The notes beneath the pieces are model-generated. The model did not search any database and had not been told where the DNA came from. It worked only from the letters and a program-made list of their open reading frames with translations. A program made the position numbers and the translations under genes. Shown one piece after another: positions 20,253 through 32,333 of a stretch of DNA of 64,000 bases (position 1 is its first letter; every line of letters begins with the position of its first letter). The stretch comes from Tranzscheliella williamsii (taxonomy: Eukaryota; Basidiomycota; Ustilaginomycetes; Ustilaginales; Ustilaginaceae): assembly GCA_023212725.1 (NCBI GenBank), contig JALBYF010000001.1:615405-679404 (forward strand), written 5' to 3'.

Positions 20253-22037
20253 ATGTCGCCCAAGCCGAAGCCTGCGCGTCCGGACACCGACCCGGTGCAC
20301 GGCCAGACGACGGAAGACAGGCCCGCCTCGCCCGCCGACGCATCGACCTCGAAGACGCCCTCGGCGCGAGAACGCTTAGCGTCGCTCGCCTCCCATCTGC
20401 TGCCGGGAGGGAACACCGAGTTTGACTATGTGATTGTCGGGGGGGGTACCGCCGGAGCTGTCCTCGCCAACCGGCTCACCGAGGACCGCGACGTGAGTGT
20501 CGCCGTGATCGAAGGCGGGCCGAGCGATGTGGGGAACGAGATGGTGCTCGACCTCAAGCGCTGGCTCGAGATGCTGGGCTCCGAGCTCGACTACGACTAT
20601 CCTACCGTGCCGCAGCCGCGCGGCAACTCGTTCATCCGCCACTCGCGTGCGCGCGTCCTGGGCGGATGCTCGTCGCACAACACGCTCATCTCCTTCCGTC
20701 CGTTCAACGAGGATCTGGACGACTGGGCCAACAACCGCGGCTGTCCGTCGTGGTCCTCCGCTTCGCTCCAGCCGTACGGCGACCGTCTGAAGATGAACAT
20801 TGTTCCCGTCGCCCCGCAGCATCGCAACCAGGTCGCCCGCGACTGGGTCCAGGCGTGCTCCGCCGCCACGGGCGCCCCCATCATCGAGGATCTCAACGCG
20901 CAGATCGTCCATCGCGGCGGCTTTGACAAGGCGGTCGGATTCTTCAACATTGCCTACGACCCGCACTCGGGCCAGCGCAGCAGTGCCTCGGTCGCCTACC
21001 TCCATCCCATCATGCCGCACGGCGCCCACAAGCGCCACAACCTCCACCTCTTTTTGGAGACGTGGGCCAAGACGCTGCAGTACGCGCCCGACGATGACCG
21101 CCGCGTGACGGGCGTCCAGGTGACGACCAAGCACGGTCTTACCAAGACGCTGACGGCGCGCAAAGAGGTGATTCTCTGTGCTGGGGCGATCGATACGCCT
21201 CGGCTGCTGCTGCATTCCGGCGTGGGGCCGCGCGACGATTTGACGGCGCTGGGCCTGCCGTGCCGCCTGGACCTGCCCGGCGTGGGCGCCAATCTGACCG
21301 ACCATCCCGAGTCGATTGTCATGTGGGAGACGCGCGACACGCCGCCGGAGACGGTCATGTCGTCGGACGCCGGGCTGTTTTTGCGCGTCTTGGGGTCGGA
21401 TTCCGAGCCGTTTGCGCACGCGGGGCCGGACCTGATGTTCCACATCTACCAGATCCCGTTTGCGGACAACACGGCGCGCGAGGGCTTTGAGAAGCCGGCG
21501 CACGCGATCTGCATGACGCCCAACATTACGCGCAGCCAGGCGCGCGGCAAGGTGTCGCTGGCGAGCGCCGACCCGCATGCCAAGCCGCTGCTCGACTTCA
21601 AGTACTTTGAGGACGCGGAGGGGTACGATGAGCGGATTCTGGTCGAGGGTGTCAAGTGGGCGCGCCGCATCGCGCAGCACTCGCCCTTCAAGGAGCATCT
21701 CGTCAAAGAGGTCGCCCCCGGCCCCGCCATCCAGTCCGACGACGCCCTCTCGGCCTACGCCCGCTCCGTCGCCCACACCGTCTACCACCCCGCTGGCACC
21801 TGCCGCATGGGCACCCCGCCCCCCGCCTTCGGCGGCCCCGGCAACGACGCCTCGGTCGTCGTCGACCAGCACTCGCTCCGCATCCTCGGCCTCCAGCGCA
21901 TCCGCATCTGCGACGCCTCCCTCATGCCCACCCTCCCCACCGTCAACCCGATGCTCACCGTCCTCATGCTTGCAGAGCGCGCAGCCGATCTCATCCGCAA
22001 CGACGCCTGGCCCCACGGCCGCCGCGCATCTCCCTAA
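20253..22037 (+). CDS. GMC-family FAD oxidoreductase (choline/alcohol dehydrogenase type)
   Basis: 594 residues, single exon. The Rossmann FAD motif is YVIVGGGTAGAVLANRLTED (about residues 59-78); the GMC signature region is VLGGCSSHNTLISFRP. ILCAGAIDTPRLLLHSGVGP is the second GMC signature. Near the C-terminus are VYHPAGTCRMG with the catalytic His and PTVNPMLTVLMLAERAADLI with the partner Asn. The family oxidises alcohols, sugars or choline with FAD. An N-terminal 50-residue Pro/Ser/Thr-rich extension precedes the fold and is not a convincing secretion signal. Loss of a signal peptide argues against an extracellular ligninolytic or cellobiose role. The substrate cannot be read. The coding strand changes from G-ending to C-ending codons near 21700. 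Confidence 0.9.
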   Translation: MSPKPKPARPDTDPVHGQTTEDRPASPADASTSKTPSARERLASLASHLLPGGNTEFDYVIVGGGTAGAVLANRLTEDRDVSVAVIEGGPSDVGNEMVLDLKRWLEMLGSELDYDYPTVPQPRGNSFIRHSRARVLGGCSSHNTLISFRPFNEDLDDWANNRGCPSWSSASLQPYGDRLKMNIVPVAPQHRNQVARDWVQACSAATGAPIIEDLNAQIVHRGGFDKAVGFFNIAYDPHSGQRSSASVAYLHPIMPHGAHKRHNLHLFLETWAKTLQYAPDDDRRVTGVQVTTKHGLTKTLTARKEVILCAGAIDTPRLLLHSGVGPRDDLTALGLPCRLDLPGVGANLTDHPESIVMWETRDTPPETVMSSDAGLFLRVLGSDSEPFAHAGPDLMFHIYQIPFADNTAREGFEKPAHAICMTPNITRSQARGKVSLASADPHAKPLLDFKYFEDAEGYDERILVEGVKWARRIAQHSPFKEHLVKEVAPGPAIQSDDALSAYARSVAHTVYHPAGTCRMGTPPPAFGGPGNDASVVVDQHSLRILGLQRIRICDASLMPTLPTVNPMLTVLMLAERAADLIRNDAWPHGRRASP

Positions 22038-22211
22038 TCACCGCCCCTCGCACTATCTATCTCCCCTGCCCTCTTGAGTAGATGACACGGATGGGCTGCC
22101 CATCATAGCATGCTCGTTCCAATGCGCAATTTCCGCAGGCGCAGTCGGATTCGTTAGGGCGTACGTGCGGGGGTGGGTGGGGGCGAGGAAGCGGGGCAGA
22201 TGGAGCGCGGG

Positions 22212-23294
22212 TCAGGAGCGGGCGAGCTGCTCGCCGAGGCGGTAGTTGAGCACCTTGTCCCAGTCGATTTTCTGGCGGGTGAGGGGGAGCTGGCGGCGGA
22301 GGGCCTTGAAGGCCTTTTCGGCGAGCTCGTCGTAGGTGCGTTCGAGCGCGAGCTGGTAGGCGTCCTCGGCGCGTTCGACGAGGCGGGCGACGTGCTTGGC
22401 GAGCGCTGCTGGGTCGGCACCGGCGGGCGAGAGCGGGAAGCTCCGTGCTCGCGACGCATTCAACTGCACATTGCCGTTCTCAAAGTAGTGCACCTGCACC
22501 TCGAGCCGCGAGCGCAGTACCGCCGCGCCCACGTCCAGCTCGTACGACGCGCGCCACCGCCCCGACCAGAAGTTCGACAGGTGGTACCGGTTCCCCACAT
22601 GATGCAGCGCGTAGCGCACCTGCTTTTCCACCGTCGCTGCCTCCGCGTCGACCGGCTCTGCAGCCGCCCTCGTCGCCTCAGCTGGCTCGACCGCCTCGTC
22701 CTCAGGGTCGGCAGCGCCCATATCGTCGTCCCCCTCCCCGCGCGCGGTGGTCTCCGGCTGTGCTGTCTCGTCGCTGGGCGGTTCGGGCTTCGCGCGTGGC
22801 TTGACAGGCACGTTGGAGACGGTGAAGACCGAGCTGACGCCGCCGTCGTACCTATCCTTGACATAGGCTTCGAGCGCCTTGTCGAGTTCGACGCGGAGCG
22901 CCTCGTCCTGCTCGTCGACGTCGAGGTCCTCCACGCCGGTGGCGGTCTTTTTGACGTGGTCGAAGAGGAAGCTCTTCCTGGCGCGCGGATGCGCGTACCG
23001 CTTGAGCGCGGGCGCCTCCTGGTCCTGCTCGGCGTCGACGCCGAGCTGGCCCTCGCGACAGATCACAACGGCGTCGGCAGACTCGCCAAGCGAAGCGGTG
23101 ACCAGCTGCTCAGTATTGTACGTCTCCAGCGCCGACGCCGCCGCAGCCTGCAGCGCAGCATCGTCGATCCCGTCCGCGGCGTTCGCATCCGCGTCCAACA
23201 GAATGCCCCGCAGATCGTGGTACACCTGCGCCGTCTGCCCCGGCGGCGACTGCACCAGCAGCGACAGCGCCTCGTCCAGTCGCGACTTGCTCAT
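22212..23294 (-). CDS. CAP1: F-actin capping protein subunit alpha
   Basis: Alpha subunit of the CapZ heterodimer that blocks barbed ends of actin filaments, mainly at cortical patches. 360 residues from the ATG at 23294 (start of MSKSRLDEALSLLVQSPPGQ). Seen in order: SPPGQTAQVYHDLRGIL, the N-terminal helical part; YNTEQLVTASL; the central LRSRLEVQVHYFENGNVQL; and the C-terminal actin-binding helix with IDWDKVLNYRLGEQL. An Ala/Glu/Asp-rich insert of about 60 residues (PSDETAQPETTARG onward) sits between the two halves and makes it longer than the yeast protein (268). The frame is open further upstream without an ATG that fits. Divergent from the substrate-binding-like gene, 334 bp between starts. 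Confidence 0.93.
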   Translation of the reverse strand: MSKSRLDEALSLLVQSPPGQTAQVYHDLRGILLDADANAADGIDDAALQAAAASALETYNTEQLVTASLGESADAVVICREGQLGVDAEQDQEAPALKRYAHPRARKSFLFDHVKKTATGVEDLDVDEQDEALRVELDKALEAYVKDRYDGGVSSVFTVSNVPVKPRAKPEPPSDETAQPETTARGEGDDDMGAADPEDEAVEPAEATRAAAEPVDAEAATVEKQVRYALHHVGNRYHLSNFWSGRWRASYELDVGAAVLRSRLEVQVHYFENGNVQLNASRARSFPLSPAGADPAALAKHVARLVERAEDAYQLALERTYDELAEKAFKALRRQLPLTRQKIDWDKVLNYRLGEQLARS

Positions 23295-23628
23295 AGCCGT
23301 CTTAGTACTTGCCCTCTTCTCCGCAGTTGGCTCGTGTCGCGCCAGCGTAGTGTCGTTCGGCAAGCAGCGCGTAGAAAGAGCAGTGGAGCACGAGAGGAGC
23401 TGCGAGCACAGTCGAGCTGAAACAAGGCCGTGTTGGTCCATGCGTGTCGACACAGCTTCACAATCTAACAACGTAGATCAGGATCACTTCTCACTTCCTT
23501 CGCACGAGAGAACGACACATCGCCATAGGAACGATGACAGGCGCCTTGGCCTCCGTAGCTTCATAGTATATAAAGGGCCGCTCCACCGCTTCCCGCTAGA
23601 CCGTAACGGTCGCTCTGATATCCACAGC
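23295..23628. other. Divergent promoter, CAP1 / substrate-binding-like gene
   Basis: 334 bp. Holds one copy of the AATCTAACA motif (23462-23470) and a TATA box serving the plus-strand gene. Confidence 0.5.
23567..23574 (+). promoter_or_regulatory. TATA box of the substrate-binding-like gene
   Basis: TATATAAA, 55 bp upstream of the ATG at 23629. Confidence 0.6.
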
Positions 23629-24709
23629 ATGTCCGACCCAAAGCTTCGAATCGGGTACGTCCCCGAGCACTTTGCCGGCCCGCTGCTGGAGCTGGCCGAG
23701 TCCGAATGGGTGGGTAGATCCGCGCGTGGTCGTCTGAGGTGGAGCGATTTGCGCAGTTTTGCTGACGGCGTGGGGCGCTTCTGTCGTGTTGGTCGGGGGG
23801 ATACAGGGTCGAGGCAACCTGGAGCTGGTGCTGCAGCCGTCGGGGACGGGGCAGATGCTGACGTCGCTGGATGCGTCGCAGGCGGGGGGGCAGGTGATTG
23901 ATGTGGCGGTGGCGCTGACGGAGGCGCTGATTGCAGGGATTGCGGCCAAGGGGCGGCGCGACTACAAGTTGGTGGGGTCGTATGTGCGCACGTCGCTCAA
24001 CTGGGCGGTGATCACGGGGACGTCCGAGCAGGCAGCGCCGTACCAGAGCATTGGCGACCTGCGCGGCACCGAGATTGGCATCAGCCGGGCGGGCTCGGGC
24101 TCGCAGATCATGGCGAGCGTCATGGCGCTGCAGCAGGGCTGGGCCGCGGACGAGGTGCGCTTCAAGATCAACGACACGTTCTCGAACCTGCGTGACGGCG
24201 TGAACGGCAAGGCGGAGTACCGCACCTCGGCGTTCATGTGGGAGTGGTACACCACCAAGCCGTACGCCGACGGCGGCGAGGTGCGCTTTATCGGCAACGT
24301 GCCCACGCCCTGGCCGAGCTGGACGATTGCCGCCTCGACGGCCACTGCGCTGGGCGCGCTTGCGCCCGTGCTCGACGACTTCCTCGCGCGGCTGCACGGC
24401 GCGATCCAGCACTTCGCCAGCCCCGAAACGCGCACCTCGGGCGCGGTCCAGCGCGCCATCCTCGCCCGCCACCCCGACTACCACCCCGACGACATCGCCA
24501 CCTGGCTCGACACCGTCCGCTGGGCTGGCGAGACCTCGCCCAACCCTCCCCACCTCGACACCCCCGCCGTTGGCCAGCAAACCACCACCCAAACTGTCTC
24601 CCGCGCCACCCTCGCACTCACCCAGGACGTCCTCCACAAGGCCGGTGTCGTCGCCACCCCCCTCGACCCCGCCCTCTTCGTCGACAGCCCCGCCCGGCTC
24701 GTCGACTGA
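23629..24709 (+). CDS. Periplasmic-binding-protein-like (SsuA/THI5 fold, Ca3427-type) protein, two exons
   Basis: Exon 1 is 23629..23709 and exon 2 is 23807..24709, giving 327 residues. The 97-nt intron has donor GTGGGT, branch-like CTGAC at 23762-23766 and acceptor ATACAG. Splicing joins LLELAESEW to GRGNLELVLQPSGTGQM in phase 0, which restores a normal type-II binding-protein start: MSDPKLRIGYVPEHFAGP. Further landmarks are GTGQMLTSLDA, DVAVALTEALIAGI, YVRTSLNWAVITG, LRGTEIGISRAGSGSQIM and EYRTSAFMWEWYTTKPY. The fold is that of SsuA, TauA and the pyrimidine-precursor enzyme Thi5; the closest fungal relatives are the Candida Ca3427-like proteins of unknown function. There is no secretion signal, and the Thi5 active-site residues are not evident, so thiamine synthesis should not be assumed. 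Confidence 0.88.
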
Positions 24710-24864
24710 CCCCGCTTCCATGTCGACAGCTACAGGCGCATACGATCAGAAATGCAGTAGGCTCACGTGTGAAAAGGCGCGTGCCAGGCGCGGAAGTGGA
24801 TACCGTCCGCGGGCGCAGCGGACACGGCTGAGATGGTGGAGATAGATAAAGTACAGGCGCGCGG

Positions 24865-26498
<1,634 letters not shown>

Positions 26499-27982
26499 CT
26501 AAGTCTATCTGTCGAGCAGCGACGGCGGAAGCCGCGTGGAGGCGATCTGGGTGGACGACGGGGGGACGAGGGGATGTGCCGGGAAGAGCAGGGGGCGCGC
26601 GGCGGGAACGGTAACGCAATGGCGGTGGCCGGAAGGGATTGAGATGAGGCGCAAGGGGCGGCTATATGTGCTCGAGACGTCGGACGGAAGCGGCGATCTT
26701 GGATATAGCAGCGACAAGGTGGTGACGCTGCCGGTGGTCAGAGCGATGTGGGCGTCGGCGGAACAAAAGGCAACCAAGCCGACAGGAACAGGACAAGATC
26801 TATACAAGCAGACCGACGGACGCGAATCTCCGAGCCCAAACGACGCCGCTCTATAGCACCAAGACGGTACGATGTACGGTAGACAGTCAGCAGGAAAGGT
26901 GGTGGAGGGAGGCAAGACGACGAATTACACGAGTGAAAGGCGCAAAGCCGATATACGAAGCGTGAATTATCAACGCTAACGGCACGTGCCCTGTCCCACT
27001 CCATCACCAACCACGACAATCACAGTTGTATCCCCATACAAAGCACTACTAACCCACTCTGGCTGGCTGGCGACACGAACCCACTATGGCTGGTTGTCTG
27101 TCGCCGGCGTCTCTGTCACCTTTCTATGCTACAGGCTCACGTTGGCCTACTAGCCTTTCGTCCATGTTGGCCTTTGCATAGGTCGGTAAGCAGTTTCTCA
27201 TCGGATTTGGGCAAGCACAGCCACGTCGCTGACCGGGCGCTGCCAGTTACAACGATGAGGTGACATGGCGAGTTGCCAAGAAAAGGAGATGTAGTGGAAG
27301 CAGCGGAGCAAAAACAAAAGCGGAGCTGCACGTCCCATAGGCAGCCCAATACAGATTCCAGGGCGGCTTGAGTTCGAGGGGCACGATGGGAGCATAGCGT
27401 TTTGGTGCGCTGAGCCAACGAGGCGCCGGACGTGCGTTGTTACAGACAACGAGGCTATTGATTCGGTCCGCCGGACGTACGCTTCTAGAGCCAAGCGCAG
27501 GGTTCCTAGCCTTGGAAGGAAGCTCTAACAGCCTGGCTGCCTCTCGTTCGGCTGCCATGCACAGTTCACAGTCACGGCTAGGCAGACAGGTCGACGCAGA
27601 TCCGGAGTTGCGACGAGCCGGGCAAGTCGACGACACTGAACTCCGCTGCAGCTATGCGCGAGGCTAAGAGACAGCCAAATCACAATCCAAAACGAATGAC
27701 GCGTCGAGCCCGATCCAAGACCAAGTCATGAGTACTTGACCGACATAGTCCGAAAATCACATCCAAAGTCAAGAAGAACACACGACACTTCGCTGTTAGA
27801 TCGGATTCCACTCGTTTCTTTTCCAGTCATTCATGGGAATATTCCAGATTTGGCGTGCACAAAAAGTCTTGGATTTTAGATGGCAATTTATCTGCGATTT
27901 TGCGCTTTGTTCCGGTTGGGATGAGGTCGAGGTGCCTTCTTCTCCGCCACTTTGGCGCGTTCGCCTTCTGCAGATCCACAGC
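26499..27982. other. Divergent intergenic region, MPK1 / DHR2
   Basis: About 1.5 kb, the third-longest gene-free stretch. It must contain both promoters. One copy of TGTTAGATC at 27794-27802 lies 181 bp upstream of the helicase start. Open frames here are short, code for nothing recognisable and are judged spurious. Confidence 0.5.
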
Positions 27983-30973
27983 ATGTCGCTCAGCACGTCG
28001 CCAGTAAAGAAGCGGCCCAGGACAGACCTACTACACGCCGATGCGGGCCATCGCGCCGATGCGACATCTTCGCCGTCCGGCAGCTCTCTGTCTTGGTTCT
28101 CGTCGCCGAAGAGGAAGCTCCCAACGAGTCCATTGAAAAAGAGCAAGTATGCCAACGCTCCTTCATCGCTCAGTGCGCACGCTCGTACCGCTACGATAGA
28201 CGCTGCAGAAGCTACATTTCCATCGGGAGCGGGTCCGTCTTCGGCCTTGGCCACAATACGCCCCTCCGTCTCGGCCGCCCCATCCCTGAGCGGTAAGGAG
28301 GTCGACCCGCGTATTACTGAAGCTCGCCAACAGCTTCCCATCCATTCTGGGAAGCAGCCCATTCTGGAAGCCATCGCCAACCATGACACTGTGGTCATCC
28401 TTGGAGAGACCGGTTCGGGCAAGACCACCCAGATTCCGCAGTATCTCTTCGAGGCTGGATTTACCAACGGGCCATCGCCGCAGATGATTGGCGTCACGCA
28501 ACCGAGAAGGGTGGCGGCCACAAGCCTGGCCCGCCGCATTGCCGTCGAGATGGGTCAGCCCGATCCCGCCATCCAGGCGTCCTCGGCCAAGGGCAAAGCA
28601 AAGCAAAAAACACACAAAGCAGGCGGCTTGGTCGGATATAGCATCCGTTTCGAAGACAGAACCTCCAGGAATACACGCATCAAGTTCATGACAGATGGCA
28701 TGCTCCTTCGAGAGATGATCGGCAATCTGCCTGCCGAAACCAACGGCGTTGAGAGCCGAGATCGCAGTACGGCTGGGACCCTTCAGGCCATGAGGTCGCA
28801 CCTCCTGCTTCGCTATTCCGTCCTGATCATCGACGAAGCTCACGAGCGCACACTACGAACCGACCAAGTCTTGGGCCTGTCTAAGAGGATTCAGCGGCAG
28901 CGCAAGGCTCTGCGTGCATCCTGGATCCAACGCGGCCGGCCTAGTAACGAAGTCGAGATCACTGAGCTCAAGATCATCGTCATGAGTGCTACCCTCGATG
29001 CCCACCGCTTTGCCGACTTCTTTGCATCGCCCTCGCTCTCTTTACCCCGTTCTCTCGAGCAGCTTTCCCACGCCGCAGTAAGCCCCGACACTGTCAAGCA
29101 GGTCAACGCCAAGGTTCACGTACCTATCCTTTACGTCAAAGGTCGTCAACATGCGGTGACCATGTTCCATGCCGAGCAACCGGCGCAGGAGTGGCTCGAT
29201 GCGGCGCTTCGTACCGTGCTCCAGATCCACGTATCCCGTCCGCCCGGCGACATCCTCGTCTTTATGACCGGACAGGAAGAGATCGACACGCTGGCCAGGT
29301 CGCTGGAAACCTATTCCGCCGAGCTGCCAGCCTGGGCCATGCAGGCCCAAGGCGGAGCCAACGGCAGCCGACCGAGGCCCATGGAAATGCTCGTGGCGCC
29401 CCTCTATGCCGCACTTGGGCCGTCAGCAAGCACCCGAGTCTTTGCGGGCACGCCTGCTGGTACTCGCAAGGTGGTTTTGGCAACCAACATTGCCGAAACC
29501 AGTATCACAATCCCCGGCATTGTCTATGTCGTCGACTGCGGTCTCGCCAAGGAGAAGATCTTCACCTCGCAGACCAACATTGAGTCGCTCCAGGTGCGTG
29601 AGATCAGCCAGTCCGCAGCACGGCAGCGAGCGGGACGAGCGGGTCGTGAGCGCGCTGGCGAATGCTACCGACTCTATACAGAGGAGGACTTCAAGGCGCT
29701 TCCGCTGGCGGGGATCCCCGAGATTATGCGCACCGATCTGACCGCCGCCGTGCTGCAGCTCTTTGCCATGGGCCAGGATCCGTTCCGCTTCGACTGGCTT
29801 GATCGGCCCGACCAGGTGGAGTTGCAGGATGCGGTGCTGCGGCTGATCGAGCTGGGCGCGCTGGAGCTCAAAGCCGACGCGGCGGCGGCGGCTGCAATTA
29901 CGGCGGCGGATGGCGGCGGTGCCAAGCAGCCTTCCGCCAAGCTGAAGCTGACAGCGGTGGGGTCCAAGATGGCGAGTTTGCCTGTGGCGCCGGCCTACTC
30001 GCGCTCACTGATCGCGGCGGCGGCGCGCGGGGGTAAGGTGGCGCGGCAGGTGCGCGACGTGATCGCCATCCTCTCGGCCGACCGGTCGATCCTGGTCGAC
30101 CCCACCGACGCCGAGAAGCGCGCAGAGGCGAACCGCGCCAAACAGACGTTTGTCCACCGCAGCGGCGACCACGGCACGCTGCTCAACGTGCTCTACGCCT
30201 ACCTGGCCGAGCAGGACGCCGCGCGCCGCCTCGTCCGCCTCCGCAGCAAGCAGCAGACCAACGGCACCTCGCCCAGCCACCCCGCCGCCGCCGAGGCACG
30301 CCAACAACTCCAGGCTTGGTGCAGCAACCACTACGTCCACCAGAAGGCGCTCAAGAATGTCCTCCACATCCGCCGCCAGCTGCAGACCCTCTGTCGGCAG
30401 CAGGGGATCGACTGCGACGACGACGCACCGAGGTCCAACGGCAAACACACCAGCCCGCACGGCCGCAAAGATAGCAACACGGCTAACGGCAACCATGACG
30501 GTCAAGCGTCGAGCGACAGCGAAGATGAGGTTGATAGCGACACGGTGTCGGCGGACGAGGGCGATGGGGAGGGAGCCGAGCGAGCGCGGCAGAAGAAGCT
30601 GCGGGAGGGCCTGTTCGTGACGCGGCGGGGGGGCGACACCGAGGAGCGGCCGAGCGGGGCGGCGGAGGAGGAAGACTACGTAGAGCTGCGGCAGAGCCTG
30701 CTCGAGGGGCGGCTGCACAACGCGGCGCTGCGCACGCCAGAGAACACATGGCGGCGCATCGCCGGCAGCGGCGGCAGCGGCGGTAGCGGCGGTGCGGGGA
30801 CGTTCAAGATCCACCCGAGCTCGTGCCTGCACGCGACGCGCGCGCCCGGTGCCCTCGACGCCGTCTTCTTCGAGGAACTCGTCTTCACCACCCAGAACTT
30901 TGCCCGCACCGTCTCGCGCGTCGAGCCCGCCTGGATCCAGCACATCGCCCTCCGTACTCCCGCACACCCCTAG
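27983..30973 (+). CDS. DHR2: DEAH-box RNA helicase, Dhr2/DHX33 family
   Basis: Nucleolar ATP-dependent RNA helicase implicated in rRNA processing. 996 residues from the ATG at 27983 (MSLSTSPVKKRPRTD, a basic nucleolar-type start); the frame also opens at an ATG at 27833, giving 50 residues without such character. Helicase motifs in order: GETGSGKTT (from 141), TQPRRVAA, DEAH (about 283-286) in IIDEAHERTL, VMSATLDAHRF, ILVFMTGQEEID, VLATNIAETSITIPG and QRAGRAGRERAGECYR. The winged-helix/ratchet part follows, and the OB-fold carries KIHPSSCLH and FFEELVFTTQNF, the DHX33/Dhr2 version of this region. Acidic Ser-rich and Gly/Ser-repeat inserts at about 810-935 make it longer than yeast Dhr2 (735). 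Single exon. Confidence 0.94.
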   Translation: MSLSTSPVKKRPRTDLLHADAGHRADATSSPSGSSLSWFSSPKRKLPTSPLKKSKYANAPSSLSAHARTATIDAAEATFPSGAGPSSALATIRPSVSAAPSLSGKEVDPRITEARQQLPIHSGKQPILEAIANHDTVVILGETGSGKTTQIPQYLFEAGFTNGPSPQMIGVTQPRRVAATSLARRIAVEMGQPDPAIQASSAKGKAKQKTHKAGGLVGYSIRFEDRTSRNTRIKFMTDGMLLREMIGNLPAETNGVESRDRSTAGTLQAMRSHLLLRYSVLIIDEAHERTLRTDQVLGLSKRIQRQRKALRASWIQRGRPSNEVEITELKIIVMSATLDAHRFADFFASPSLSLPRSLEQLSHAAVSPDTVKQVNAKVHVPILYVKGRQHAVTMFHAEQPAQEWLDAALRTVLQIHVSRPPGDILVFMTGQEEIDTLARSLETYSAELPAWAMQAQGGANGSRPRPMEMLVAPLYAALGPSASTRVFAGTPAGTRKVVLATNIAETSITIPGIVYVVDCGLAKEKIFTSQTNIESLQVREISQSAARQRAGRAGRERAGECYRLYTEEDFKALPLAGIPEIMRTDLTAAVLQLFAMGQDPFRFDWLDRPDQVELQDAVLRLIELGALELKADAAAAAAITAADGGGAKQPSAKLKLTAVGSKMASLPVAPAYSRSLIAAAARGGKVARQVRDVIAILSADRSILVDPTDAEKRAEANRAKQTFVHRSGDHGTLLNVLYAYLAEQDAARRLVRLRSKQQTNGTSPSHPAAAEARQQLQAWCSNHYVHQKALKNVLHIRRQLQTLCRQQGIDCDDDAPRSNGKHTSPHGRKDSNTANGNHDGQASSDSEDEVDSDTVSADEGDGEGAERARQKKLREGLFVTRRGGDTEERPSGAAEEEDYVELRQSLLEGRLHNAALRTPENTWRRIAGSGGSGGSGGAGTFKIHPSSCLHATRAPGALDAVFFEELVFTTQNFARTVSRVEPAWIQHIALRTPAHP

Positions 30974-31112
30974 TCCCCTCCCTCTCGCTGGCACACCACC
31001 GCGCTCGGTAATCTATAACCTATCATTATTTAACCCAGAACGAAAACACGTCTGCCCGCGCCCTCGCGCGCTACAGCGCGGCAACAGGCACAAGTGGAAG
31101 GAAAAGGGGCGG

Positions 31113-32333
31113 CTACTCGTCGTCGTAGATGACGGTCTTGACAGAGAAGGTGGAGCGGTCGGCGGCGTGCTCGACGGCCTGCTTGGCCTGCTCGAGCGGG
31201 AAGCGGTGGGTGACGATGTGCTTGACGTCGATCTTGCCCGACGCGACGAGGCGGATGGCACGGGGCCAGGTGTCGCGGTAGCGGAAGAGGAACTTGAGCG
31301 TGATCTCGTTGGTGGAGAGATGCATAAACGGGATCTGCTGGTGGCTGGCGCCGACGCCAATGACAAAGATGAGGCCGGCGGGCGCGGTGGCGTAGGCTGC
31401 GGTCTGGACCGAGGACTCGACGCCGGTGCACTCCATGGTGATCGCGGGCTGGATCGGGGCGCCGGCGGCCTGGGAGAAGAGGCGGCCGATGTCGGCGGCA
31501 GACTCGAGCGGGGTCTTGGAGACGTCGACGCGGTGGGTGAGGGTGCCGGGGACGAGTTTGCGCGCGAAGGCGAGGCGGTCTTCGACGACGTCGGTGATCA
31601 CGATCGGCGCGGCGCCCGCGGCGGCGGCACAGAGGAGCTGTACGACGCCGATGGGGCCCGCCCCAGTGATCAGGACGGGCGTGCCGAGCTGGATGCCCGC
31701 CTCGAGCGTCGCCTGCAGCGTCACCGAGAGCGGCTCGAGCAGCGCGATCTCCTCAAAGCTCAGCGCCGCCGGCACCTTGTGCAGCCAGCCAGCAGGATGC
31801 TCGTGGTACCGCCGCAGCGTCCCGTCCCGCGGCGGCACCGAGTAAAAGTCCACCGTCGGACACAGGTTGTACTTGCCCCGCCGGCAGTAGTCGCACGTCG
31901 CGCGGAAGCACGGCACGCCCGGCTCGATCGCCACCCGATCCCCCACCACAACATTGTCCACCCCCTCCCCCACCGCCACCACCACCCCGCCCGACTCGTG
32001 CCCCAGCGCACACCGGTCCTCAATCTTCCACGGCCCCAGCCCCGCATGCTTCCAAAAGTGCACGTCCGACCCACACACCCCCGTGCACCGCACGTGCACC
32101 AGCGCCTTGCCCGGCCCCGGCGCCTCCACGGCCGAGGTAACCAGCTCGAGCTCCTTCTTGGACGTCGCCCTACCCAGACACACAGCCGGACCAAGGCGTC
32201 AGCAAAACCGAATGCAACCGCATCAGCAACAGCCACCACCAGCCTCCGGGCAACGGGAGACATACATGAGGGTCAGGTTTTGCTTGAGCCCCTTGAGCGG
32301 GGCGGAGGCGGTGCTTGCTGCCACGGGCGCCAT
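31113..32333 (-). CDS. Zinc-dependent polyol dehydrogenase, L-arabinitol 4-dehydrogenase-like, two exons
   Basis: Medium-chain NAD(P)-dependent dehydrogenase. Exon 1 is 32333..32266 and exon 2 is 32169..31113 (374 residues). The 96-nt intron has donor GTATGT and acceptor GGGTAG, and joins NLTLM to ATSKKELELV. Catalytic zinc ligands are Cys55 (GVCGSD), His80 and Glu81 (LGHES). The structural zinc site is complete: Cys110, Cys115, Cys118 and Cys126. The cofactor loop is GAGPIGVVQLL. The HFWKHAGLGPW substrate-loop segment resembles fungal L-arabinitol 4-dehydrogenase (LAD) more than xylitol or sorbitol dehydrogenase. LAD oxidises L-arabinitol to L-xylulose in L-arabinose catabolism. A TATA box lies about 95 bp upstream. 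Exact polyol preference is inference. It is convergent with DHR2, 139 bp between stops. Confidence 0.9.

Noticed and set aside
20376..22016. 546-codon frame antisense to the GMC oxidoreductase
   Set aside because: Shadow of a GC-rich gene: rich in Arg, Gly and Val with no family features, while the plus frame carries all GMC motifs.
23714..23756. Alternative short intron in the binding-protein gene (donor GTAGAT, acceptor GCGCAG)
   Set aside because: Only about 43-47 nt and it inserts residues foreign to the family; the 97-nt intron has a branch site and restores the family alignment.
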